A DNA stretch of 64,000 bases from Symsagittifera roscoffensis. Taxonomy: Eukaryota > Xenacoelomorpha > Acoela > Convolutidae. The notes beneath the pieces were generated by a model. It saw nothing but the letters and a program-made list of their open reading frames with translations, did not search any database and was not told where the DNA came from. Below are positions 9,063 through 19,224 of this stretch, piece by piece (the stretch's first letter is position 1; every line of letters begins with the position of its first letter). The stretch spans positions 19,351,639-19,415,638 of the forward strand of contig NC_087067.1 of the NCBI RefSeq assembly GCF_963678635.1. Direction: 5' to 3'. The translations under genes were made by a program, and so were the position numbers.

Positions 9063-11339
9063 GTCTGAAGAAAAAAAACCCACCCCGAGCACAAATATTC
9101 CGTTATTTTTGTTACCAAAGTCGGAACAATTAGACAACTGGTTTAAAACAAGATTATTTTGAACACCAGTGCTGCCTTGTAAATTGATTTAGGAGGTTGT
9201 TTGTAGAAAATAATCTTAAGATTTCAAACTCAATCACTACTTAATTTTTTTTGAGCTTTCATTCCGAACATTCGGCTGACATAATTTAGTAAGAACTGTT
9301 ATATAAATTTTCGTTACCAACGAAATGTTCAGATTTTTTCATGTTTCGATTCTTTTTTAAGAAAAATTTATCGCACAACGCTAATTGTCTAGTAGTTTTT
9401 GATGAAGTTTGCTTTACAATGAAATTTGAATCAATATTAGGTGCAACTAAAAAAATATTTTGAACGCACATTATTTCGCTTGTTGTCTTAATTTCACAAA
9501 AACTCAGACAAACGCAGATTATACGAGAGCACGTTTCAATTCTGAGGAAAAAAAGCAAAGAAACAAATCGAATTTTGAACTCAAGCTATTGTGGCAATCA
9601 AACATTTTTTGATGGTAAAATTTGGTTTAAATGCCAAAAAACACCGTTAAAATTTGTAAACATTTCAAATGAATACCGACTGAGACAGGTACGAAGTGCT
9701 TTCTCATAAAATATTTCAATAAATTACACCGGTTATTCGTCACGCTATCTGTTTTCAGCCTAAAATTATTTTGCAACTTCTTGGTCTCATACTGGTTTCG
9801 GTACAATATTTACTTAGCGTTTAGTTATGGGTCATGATTGATTTTTATCAAATATTTTATTACAGACATCCAAGTTAAAATTTTGAAACGAAGTAAGAAT
9901 GACAAAAAGCCGAAAAATATTTTAGCTAATCCTTTAAGCCACTTTTTGTTCCGTGATTGTAGTGTAAGTTTCAGTTTTACACTCTTAAGCCCCATTTTTC
10001 TTCGAAAAATTAGAACAAAGCAATGTTTGAAACAACAATAAACCATAAAGGGTTGAAGTTGAAATGTGGGATGGCAAAAAAGCAATGTAATAATTTCAAT
10101 TCCTGTACTTGTTATCTAACCATAGGTAGAATTGAACTTATAGCATGAAATTTTTTTTAAAAGTTTGCTGATTTTTTCATAATAGATATCAAAAATAACG
10201 GATTAACTGTACAGTATCCCCCCAAATTGATTTGGGGGCAAAATGTGAATTTTGCGGGAACTAATGCTTAGATTTAATGGAAAAAATGAATGAAAAATAA
10301 TTATTTTTGTTAGTTATCAGCATTGAAACACAATTGTGGTTAAAAATTATGAAAATCACTTGATGTGTGCGTTTGTTCGAAATGCGTACTTTATTGTATA
10401 GTTGATGCAAAATAACTTTTGAAAAGTTATGCAAAATTAAATTGAAAGCTGGTTTTAATCCAAACCTTGTTTTGATGCGTCAAAACTTTATTTCACTACA
10501 AAGACTTGTGTGCTTACTTGCTTACCCACATCCGGATAACCTATCCCATTTTGAGTTTGTTGCTCGCTAGAGGGCAAACAACAGTACAGTAGTATTTATT
10601 TTAAATTTTTTGTGCACTAGTAGTTCAATTGTGAGATTTTAGCATGCATCTTTTTAGCTTAAGACAACTATTTTGAGGCGAGTTGAAACGCAGCCGTCAG
10701 TTTAAAAGTGAGGAAAAAGTATGACTTTCTTTGACAAAAGGGTGTTCTTACTTAATCCGCCCAAAAATCAATGTTTCAAAATCTTGAGCTGAAACTATGT
10801 TGCTTCATTCTGAGTGGCTAGAATTAGTCAATCAAGTTTCAGCAATATCTCAAGACTTTTGTTAAAATTATAGTGAGCTTTTATTAAATAAGCCGACTTT
10901 CTCAAAGAATATAATATTTGGCTAACTATTTTGATTTATTTTGCAAATAAGAGCAGAGTTTCAAGTGGACCAGAAAAAAACAGACCAAAAAAAAGAGCTC
11001 CTGGTAAAATGATCTCCATTAACCTGCTCAAAAATCGGTCTTGTTAAAAATCGGCAAAGGTCATCGCTATTGAACTAGGCAAAACAATCATTTAGTTTAA
11101 ACATTGAATAAAACAAAAACGCAAAAAAATATATTTGGGCTGAATAAGTATAAAGATCAAAAAAGGTTGAGCGCTTCAATCATACCCTAATTGTTTTGAT
11201 TGCCGGTTAAGGTGCCTGAGAAAAAAATTTTAAGCAATTGGTATAACTTCAAAAAAATAACATTTTTTATCATATATTTTTTTCATGATTTAAAGCAAAA
11301 TTTACAACAGTATTTTGGCGTGATTTTGGTTGACAGGGA
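9063..11339. other. Host intron, AT-rich
   Basis: No exon or RNA gene could be supported. A perfect short hairpin (ccccc, aaat arms around tg) lies at 10219-10238. Several A/T-rich stretches may be old transposon debris. Open frames here are short, low-complexity and on both strands at once, as expected by chance. Confidence 0.5.
10219..10238. repeat. Perfect short palindrome
   Basis: The stretch CCCCCAAAT-TG-ATTTGGGGG has a 9-bp stem and a 2-nt loop, unusual GC-rich arms in AT-rich intron DNA. It could be a hairpin or a chance palindrome. No neighbouring feature explains it. Confidence 0.6.
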
Positions 11340-11401
11340 GTTCTAAGTCGATGCAGATGTACGCTTCCCGTTCTAAGTCGATTTGAGATGTACGCTTCAC
11401 T
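11340..11401. repeat. Two-copy tandem repeat, about 31 bp
   Basis: gttctaagtcgatg...atgtacgcttccc is followed at once by gttctaagtcgat...atgtacgcttcac. The copies differ by a few bases. It is a small local duplication in intron DNA. Confidence 0.85.
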
Positions 11402-11634
11402 TTCCGAAAATTTGGCTAAATAGCTCAAAATTATTATCTCACGTGTCAGAGTAGTCCGAAACTGAAAAACGAAACCTCGGGGAAAATGAGCCGACCAAAC
11501 TGTTTGCGGTTTTGCGCTCAGGATATCAATTTTAGTCATATTTGTCAATTTGCATTCTGTCAGCAAGCCGCTGATTTAAAAGCCAAAATGCAGATTGATG
11601 AGAAACCGGGGCAGTACAACAGTGCCTAAGTAAA

Positions 11635-11698
11635 ACAGAGCCAAAAACCACATTCTTGATCAACAGAGCCAAAAACCACAATCTTGATCAACAGAGCC
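11635..11698. repeat. Tandem repeat, 28-bp unit, 2.3 copies
   Basis: The unit starts acagagccaaaaaccaca and ends cttgatca. Copies at 11635-11662 and 11663-11690 differ at one position, and a partial third copy (acagagcc) follows. The high identity implies a fairly recent duplication. Confidence 0.9.
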
Positions 11699-11832
11699 GT
11701 AAATTATTTTGAATACTTGTTTACGTAGTATACCAAAAAAGCCAAAAAAGATTCAGCTAGCACCAGACTGAGTCTGGCTTATGGAGCAGAATATTTTGTA
11801 AACCAGCAGATAAAGCAGAAGTGCAATCATAG

Positions 11833-12100
11833 TTAGCACTTAACCTAGTGGTAAAGCGTCCACTTTGCGACCATCAAATCGGGTAATTGGTCCCCTGTAC
11901 GTCAGTGTTTTTGTGTGAATTGCAATAGTAGACTGACGTGAAAGTTCTGGACTCAAAAAACGCCCTTCAGTCTCAAAAAAAGAGCTTCGCTCAACAAAAT
12001 ATCTCAGATTTAAATGAGGGGAAATAAGATAAACGGACAATGCTTAGACAGTCAACTGGTTTCAGCCAATAAAGAAAAATTACGTCAAAAATAAAATAAG
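11833..12100 (+). repeat. tRNA-related SINE-like element
   Basis: The head (11833-11900) resembles a tRNA: a box A-like TAACCTAGTGGTAAAGCG, an anticodon-loop-like CTTTGCG (reading TGC, alanine-like) and a box B-like ATCGGG...GGTCCCC. The stems are damaged, so it is not a working tRNA. An unrelated body follows and an A-rich tail (aataaaataagtaaaaa) ends near 12100. This head-body-tail arrangement is typical of tRNA-derived SINEs moved by LINE machinery. No second full copy was spotted in the window, so the family is not proven. Confidence 0.45.
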
Positions 12101-12306
12101 TAAAAATGGAAAAGTCTGAATTAAAAATTTTCTTAAAAAACATCCAAAGCACAAAAAGGACACAAAGAGTTTTAAGGCAACTTTTGGCTGTTGTCTGATT
12201 TTACAAACTACACAGAAACGAGTAATTTCTAAAAGGACATTGATCTAGACGTTAATTCATTTATAAGTCTGCCTTAGTTTGTTCTCAAGTTTTCTTTTTT
12301 TTCTCC

Positions 12307-12354
12307 TGAAATATTTGTTTCACAATCGTAGGTTAGGTAATGGTTCATTTACAG
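12307..12354 (+). repeat. Direct repeat word, copy 1
   Basis: tgaaatattt...cacaatcgtaggttag...atggttcatttacag; it matches 12771-12818 with several substitutions. Probably part of a longer, decayed repeat. Confidence 0.6.
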
Positions 12355-12770
12355 TAGTAAGGAAACTTTTGAGCAGTACGGGAGTCAAAAACCCCGATGG
12401 AAGATTTTTTTTAACCCGCCCCTGATCACGTTGAAGAATCTTAAAAGCAGATTATCGAAAGAAAGGGTGTTCAAATATAAAATAAGGAACGAAAACACTG
12501 AATATTTTGTTTTGTTTGTCCAATTTAACTGCAAAATTCAAATTGGTTAGGTGCCTAGTTTAGAAAGATCTTTTGTCTTTCTCACAAATGAAATGTCTAG
12601 AAACATAAAATGGTCTAATTATGTAATAGGGAACAAAAAAAGCATAATATCCGTATTTTTTAAAAAAATTATTTCGAAAAAACGGGCAAAGTTGAATCCT
12701 CGCAAATCGAGTTTTTAAAACGAAGACCCATTATGATTAACTTTCTGTCCTTAATAGTTTTATGCCATCA

Positions 12771-12818
12771 TGAAATATCAGTATCACAATCGTTGGTTAG
12801 ACAATGGTTCACTTACAG
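12771..12818 (+). repeat. Direct repeat word, copy 2
   Basis: tgaaatatca...cacaatcgttggttag...atggttcacttacag; second copy of the word at 12307-12354, about 464 bp away in the same direction. Confidence 0.6.
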
Positions 12819-13689
12819 ATCACAAGGCGCAATTTCTGTACCTGAAATGATTAGTATTTTGTCTTCAAACATACAGTTATCTTTTTGGTTGAAATTTCAT
12901 ATAATTTGAGAAACTCGAGCATCAAATTAACATTGTACCACACCATTTGTATCAGTTTAAAGGTGGAATGTTCGCTTTTGCTGTCTCGTAAGTTTGAACT
13001 TTCAGCCTATGAGAAGAGTATATGAATCAATCGTACAGTCAATTTAGAGGGTGGTGATGGGGAGGGGGCGGGTGGAGATGGAGACTTAAAGTGTTTTCTA
13101 AAATGTACCCTAAAACTTCACTCTTATCCTTTATATATACTTATCTTGAAGGTCGCACCGATAACAGCATTTTTGACTTGTTTTTTTTTCAAATTTTCCA
13201 GTGGCGCAAAAGTTTTCGTTAAAATAAAGTCTTTATAGTGTTCTGGGGTCGCCCGCAAAATCAGTTTGATTGATCTAAAAAGGGCGACAATATTTTTGAA
13301 TTTTTTTTTCGAAACTCCGCCACCTCCATTGAGAAAATCCGCCCCTGATATGAAGACCAAACATGGTTGTCATAGCTTAAATAGTCAGCATGCTAATTTG
13401 TGTAACAAGAAGAGAATTTGAACAGAAAAAATATTCTTAAAAATTAGCAGGTGGGTGGTGATGGTAGAAAAGCCAGGCGGATGTATATATGAAATTAAAT
13501 GTATATTTAGCACAAACGCTTCAGTGCAGCCGCCTCAATTAAAAAAAAACAACCAGAAGCTCTGGTTCAATTCAGTATATATTCTGAACACTCATGCACG
13601 AATGAGTTCACGATAGAAGAATCCATTCAGCTTTTACTGCAGTTAATAGGTTTAAAAAAAACTATTTTTCAGTTTTTTTTCAAACTTAC

Positions 13690-13877
13690 CGGCCTCGTTG
13701 ACGTAGCACGAGGGTTCATTGACTGGAAATCCTGGCCCTATATCCATGGTACACTGGTGGGTTAAGTTAGACGGTGCCGCATCCTTGATAAGGGAGTCAT
13801 AATTGAAATGACATCTCTCTTCTCCCGGAGTGACGCTAGTAGTGGTACACATGCCACAATACCTGCCTCTGACAGCC
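13690..13877 (-). CDS. Cys-rich extracellular exon, probably of the same host gene
   Basis: On the minus strand the exon is bounded by acceptor atttttcag and donor GTAAGT, is 188 nt long and open throughout. It encodes about 62 residues with five cysteines (RYCGMC, ERCHFNYD, THQCTMD, PSCYV), a pattern seen in secreted or extracellular modules. It may be part of a vWD-like or related Cys-rich domain, but I do not name it. It enters needing 2 nt and leaves 1 nt (phase 1), whereas the EGF exon needs 2 nt, so at least one exon between them is missing from this annotation, or this exon belongs to another gene. Upstream exons were not found; 14 kb and beyond is retroelement. Confidence 0.6.
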
Positions 13878-15035
13878 CTGAAAAATATCTATTAATCAAA
13901 AAGAAACTGTTAAAAAATCATGGATTAAGCTGAATGTGAAGTTTATGAATTTAAACATGGATCTCAGTTATGTTTCGAAGTCAATTTACATACCTGTGAA
14001 AAATGCAACGGCTTCTGAATCTAAATGATTTCGGCCACTGTTCGTAATTCTAACGTAACTTTTAAAAATACTTGAATAACTTATTTTTAAACTAGTCTTA
14101 GTTTAGTTAGGGCTGACTTTCGCCCCTTTCAAATCAAACCTTCTTTTAAACTAGTAGAAACCAGATCTAAACTATAATTTATTATAGGTTATAAATTAGA
14201 TATTTTATCTCTATAAAATATTTAATACTAACCAATCATACTCCATCAAACTAACAACCCACTTATTTGTAAGTAACTTCAGCACCAGAGAGATTTGAAT
14301 TTAACTTAAAACTTAGTTGCCTCTCCCAGAGACCGACTCGCAAAAAACCAGTATACTCTAAATCTTTTGAGACTAATTGAGACTAGTAGATATAAGAGTA
14401 AGATTAAGATCGGTATTAGACTAAGAAGTTGCAAGAATCTATCAGGCCGAAAATAAGATAGCGTGACGAGCAGACTGTGTACCCTATCTGAAATTACTTT
14501 ATGAGTTACACAGTAGAACACGGCTCATCTGGTGCGACCAAAAGCCTCGAACAAGACCTTAAAAAACAATTTAGCTTAGAACTAACCAAATAGATTAGAA
14601 TTGGACAAATACATTTTCAAAAGTGTTTCATGACAATAATTTAATTGAAATGTCTCTACGACTCAATAGATCAGAGCCACTATTCCGAACAAAACGAGAA
14701 TAAATCGGTATTGGAAGAAGACATCGGACAGGAGACGACATACGACTACGGAGAAACTTACCATTAAGTTTCATGGTCGTACGGCAAAAGCCAACGCAAA
14801 TTTTTTCATTTAAAATCTTATTAGCAATGAAATTAGATTTTCATTTGTAAACATAGAATCCTTGAAGAAAATTCTTCAACAATCATTACGGCGCTAAACT
14901 TACTATTGTACAATAACGACTGATAAAAACATCTCTAGTCGTTCCCTCTAAACTGCAGTAAAATTAAAAAGATATCTGGAAAAAATATTCATTGAAAAAA
15001 AAAATAAAAATTAGTTAGTATTAACTTAAAATTTT
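13878..15035. other. Unassigned AT-rich DNA, possible left end of retroelement E2
   Basis: No host exon was recognised. The right part leads into a TATA-like block and the E2 leader, and the whole stretch could include an E2 LTR, but I found no matching copy at the other end of E2. Short repeats of aaactagt occur near 14090 and 14148. Confidence 0.4.
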
Positions 15036-15290
15036 AGTATATATAAACCATTTCGTCATCTTCAGCTTCATCACTTAAACATAACATCAAACCCTAAAAC
15101 CACTAACATCATCAAAAACTAAAATTTTTTATCAATTAAATTTTAAATTATTTCTAAAAGGCTCATCCTAATTTTTAATTTTATTTAAATTCAACTCATT
15201 TAAAATTAAAACAGATCATCAAGGCTTCCCTTGGATCTCTATTTAACATTTATCTTAATTAATTTTATATCATTAAAATTATATCTTGAT
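15036..15290 (+). promoter_or_regulatory. E2 leader: TATA-like block and GATCATCAAGG motif
   Basis: A TATA-like block (agtatatataaacc) lies at 15037-15050, followed by an AT-rich leader. The motif gatcatcaaggctt-cc-tggatc occurs at about 15213, again at about 15290 where the first gag repeat unit starts, and at about 19236 where the second starts. This looks like the promoter and leader end of the element; the promoter role is inferred. Confidence 0.4.
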
Positions 15291-18200
15291 CATCAAGGCT
15301 TATCCTTGGATCGAATAGAACAATTTTGTTCTCCCCCACCCAATTATTAAAGTGTCTAACGACCTCAAACGTCGATTCACTACCCAACCCTACCAAGACC
15401 CAGGACTAATACTAATTTTTCAAACAAACTGACCATTCTAATTAGGATAAACAGTAAAGAACTTCGGTTATTCATCCTTCACGTGACCCAGGCTAATACT
15501 TAAACCTAGTAAGTTTAAAACAGTATCTAACGAACTACTTGCGTTCTAATTATTTTTGAACCTTGTGGATCAATTAACTATTCTCCAAACCTTGAACACA
15601 ATCACTACCCCTAAGTAAGATTTAGTAAGTTAACAGCTTAACTTAGACTAGCCACGAGAAAGTAACAATCATTCTCAGGAATCGTTATATGCTTTTCTCT
15701 CCAACCCTGTATAAAAGACCCAAGTGAATCTAACCAACAATTCGTAAGTACTAACAGTTTAGGATATTAAAAATCACTAATCACAATCTTGCATCCATCA
15801 TCCTAAACCTTATGTCACTAGACAATTTAGGAAATAAACAAACAATCGTATTACACAATTGTGTATTAAAAAACGAAAAGTATGATCTCGTATTCACTCC
15901 ACACAAACTAACAATATGATATATTCGAAGCAAACGACAAACAATAAAAAGAGAAATTTTGTGTAAACAAAAACAAATTACACGAAAAAATTTTTCAAAG
16001 CGAAGAAACGCGGTCTCCGAATCAGAAACCAGTAACTTAGATGAACTTTGTAAACTAAAAGACTCGGTAAATAAAAACTATCCGGTCAATGATCAATTAT
16101 ACCTTGTTGACTCAGAAACTACATCACATGCATCAATACAAGGAAAACGAAGAATAAAAGGACATACAAAAACTAACCGGTACGTCTATACAATTGGAAT
16201 CAACCAATCAAACACATTGAACACTACGCAATAACAGTCATAAAACGCAGAAGTGAATCAAAGTGAAGAAAATACTGACGAAAACTCTGTTTTTTCATTC
16301 CTTATCAATTCACTCACCAATGATAGAGGACAAATACAATTTCGCCAAAATTCGATTGCAAATTTATTTGAACGAGGAAATAGCCCATGTAAAACAGACT
16401 TTCCAGAAGTAAAAATCAAAAGACAATTTATCGATCACTATTTAAAAGGTATATGTAATATAGAATGAAGCACAACAGTGTGGAATTTGATCCATAAATA
16501 TTAGTTCACCGAGTAAATTTTATGGTAAATATCAAATCCAAACAGACGGCGTAAATAAAGAATTTTCAAAAATATTCACAGAATACCTAAAAATATACAA
16601 CATCGAAACTCACCAAGAGTAAATTCAATATTTACTAATGATGTATTTTCAATAATCTATAGTTATTTATCAATATCAGAAAAAAAAAGAAATCCAAAGT
16701 ATTTCATTAGTTCAAACATCTAGACACACGACTGTATGAAATTAAATTGCAGCTTTTTCAGAAAGTTTAAATATAATCCGTGAAAATATATCGTGCAACG
16801 AAATTTCATAAAAAACACGATTTACAAAAAAGACTAGCATGGTTTTTGACTGATTATTTTACACATAACAGCGATTCAATTGCACAAGCAAGAAAAAATT
16901 TTAGACCCCGAAGTACAAACGCCGACACTATTTTAGCAGAACAATCAGATTAAGTTTGGGACCCCGAATTATCTCACCCCCTATTTTTGAACATACCAAC
17001 AGACATCTCAAGTCAAGCAATTAACACAATTTCTAATCACAAAGAATATGAAAAGTAATTCCATTCACAATAGACGCAACACCTTTAAGCTATAATTCAT
17101 TTCTACCCAACAGAATAGGAAACAATAGCTTAAATTCAACTATTATGCAACAGGAAAATCAAATTGACACTAAAAATCCTACCCAACCAGTAGAAGTAAA
17201 TGAGGAAGTAGTTGAAACAATAGCCACAACAACACAACAAATTATTTCACCATTACACCCGAACCTTAAAACGTCCAGAACAAAAAAATCCAACACTACC
17301 ACAGGTAACATTACAATCCAGAGTTAAGCCTTCCGTTGTTTCAAAATATTCACAAATGGATTATCAAACAAAAAGACCAATGACGAAACCATCACAATAA
17401 CGAAAAACATTCACTGGAAATAATTTTGCAGAACACAATTATAATTATGTCAATCGACCACAAACAATTCAATCCTCCTGTACAAACACCCAAAATCATT
17501 TAATTTCACAAATATCAAGTTTTCCACAACCATCATCAAATTCAGTAAATTTTCATGTCTACCCACAAATTTCACAAGATAAGAGTGAAAATTACCCATT
17601 TTTTCAACAAAACAGAAAGAGACAACAAACACCTTATTATACACCTAACTATTTATCATCAGATGATGATAACTACTATCAACCAGATATTTTTGCACCA
17701 TATACACAGGAATACTGTGTACAACAAACTCAGCCAAATCTAGCATCTCAAAAAACAAGTTTTTACCCACAAAACTTAGCCAGTACACAAACTCACCAAC
17801 CATTGCAAACGCAAAACACAACTAGTGCACAACCCTATCAAACAGTACAGATAAAAAACCCTGCCAGTATACAATCTTATCAACCAACACAAATGCAAAA
17901 TGAAATCCCACTACCATAATATTTACAGCAACATGAAATAAAAAAGTCAACTTACAAATTTTTCATGAATACCAAAAGCCACAGAATCATTACAAATGAC
18001 TATGAATCCATACCTTATGGGTGGATCGTCAATAAAATCAAACAAACCATTAATGGTGTTCACAGGCACAGACCCTGAATATTCTGTAGAAAATTATTGA
18101 AATGCAGTCACAGCAAATTCATTTTTAAATATAGGACATGAACCGGTAAAAACACCACTTCATCAAAATTGGATACACTGACGCACAGCGTTAATACAAA

Positions 18201-19210
18201 CCACACTTGATGTGGTTTCCAGTTTTACCTATAGATATAAAATCAAATTGGAAAAGATTCACACAAGAATTTTCAAAAATGTTTGATTGTGAAAGAAACA
18301 AACAACATCAAAGAGTTTTATGTAATGAAATTCAAAGACTACCAATCGAAACAATCAAAAAATTAGCAGTAAGAATCGAAACACTAGTTCGAAAAGCGTA
18401 TTCACTCAACACTCATGACTACAAAAACACAAAAATGACAGAAATTTTAGTGATGACTCTAACACCTCAATTTAGTAAAATAACAATCAAAAAGAGAGCA
18501 TCACATCCCTCTTCAATTCGAGAACCAGATTTAGATTTTAGAAAACTAGTTGATAAATTAGAGCAAGCTGAAATCACTATGAAACTCGAAGAAACAGAAA
18601 TCTTAAACTACAATACATTAATAGAATACAAACCAATTTTACACAAATAAATAACGTACACGATTCAGACGTAGATTCATCTAAAAAAATCACTGAAATT
18701 TTGAACATATATGAGAAAAACTCAAATTTTAAAGGTGAACTTTTTTTCAAAAATGGTGTAACTATTGCCGAAGATACGGACACAGCATTGTCGAATGTCG
18801 ACAAAAACAGCAAGATAACCAAAATAAACAAATAAACCACAAAAGTACAAAGAACCAAACAAATCATTTTATCAATATATGTAAAATGACCAAAATTTAC
18901 CAAATAAAAACGTTCACAGTAATAGTAATTCTGGAGAACCACTTCCAAATAATTCAAATTATTCAAGAAATGAATCACTCTACAACTCCAATTATAGAAG
19001 CAGATCGCCAGAACAAAGAAATTCACAAATTTCTCACAAAATAGATATAGCAGATCAAATAGTGAAACAATCAGTATCAAAACAATCATTCACGATCAAA
19101 TTCATATAGACAAAATTCGTTTGATACCAGTTCATATTCAAAATCTAGGAGTAGACACTATTCAAATGATAGATCCAGAAATTCATCAGACGCAAATTAA
19201 ATTAAATCCA
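15290..19210 (+). pseudogene. E2 gag region, copy 1
   Basis: A leader of about 650 nt is followed by interrupted coding blocks. The N-terminal part has a matrix-like charged region (15959-16470). A capsid-like part near 18030-18650 has the Gypsy Gag pattern (FTGTDPEYSVE; WKRFTQEFSKMFD; LAVRIETLVRKAY; LTPQF). A Gln/Asn/Thr-rich linker (about 17145-17920) lies between, and an Arg/Ser-rich end (YRSRSPEQR) follows in place of a zinc knuckle. It is interrupted many times. It is directly followed by the second copy. Confidence 0.75.
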
Positions 19211-19224
19211 ATTTATATCATTAA

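Larger units (their letters stand above)
12101..13689. other. Host intron with short dispersed repeats
   Basis: No coding exon was recognised. The stretch holds a pair of similar 48-bp words (12307-12354 and 12771-12818), two occurrences of cgcccctgat (near 12417 and 13341) and a purine-rich G tract near 13045-13085. These suggest fragments of one or more old repeat families. The right end carries the minus-strand donor of the 13690-13877 exon. Confidence 0.5.

Noticed and set aside
9286-9558. 90-codon minus-strand frame in the host intron
   Set aside because: Composition is that of random AT-rich DNA, with no splice-consistent borders and no recognised domain.
11833-11900. Functional tRNA-Ala gene
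   Set aside because: Acceptor and anticodon stems do not pair well and box B is damaged. It fits a SINE head better.
13878-15035. 5' LTR of E2
   Set aside because: Plausible by position, but no matching 3' copy was found near 46200-46800, so it is not annotated as an LTR.
18577-19089. Minus-strand 170-codon frame
   Set aside because: It is Phe/Leu/Val-rich, antisense to the A-rich gag fossil; AT-rich antisense frames look like membrane proteins by composition.
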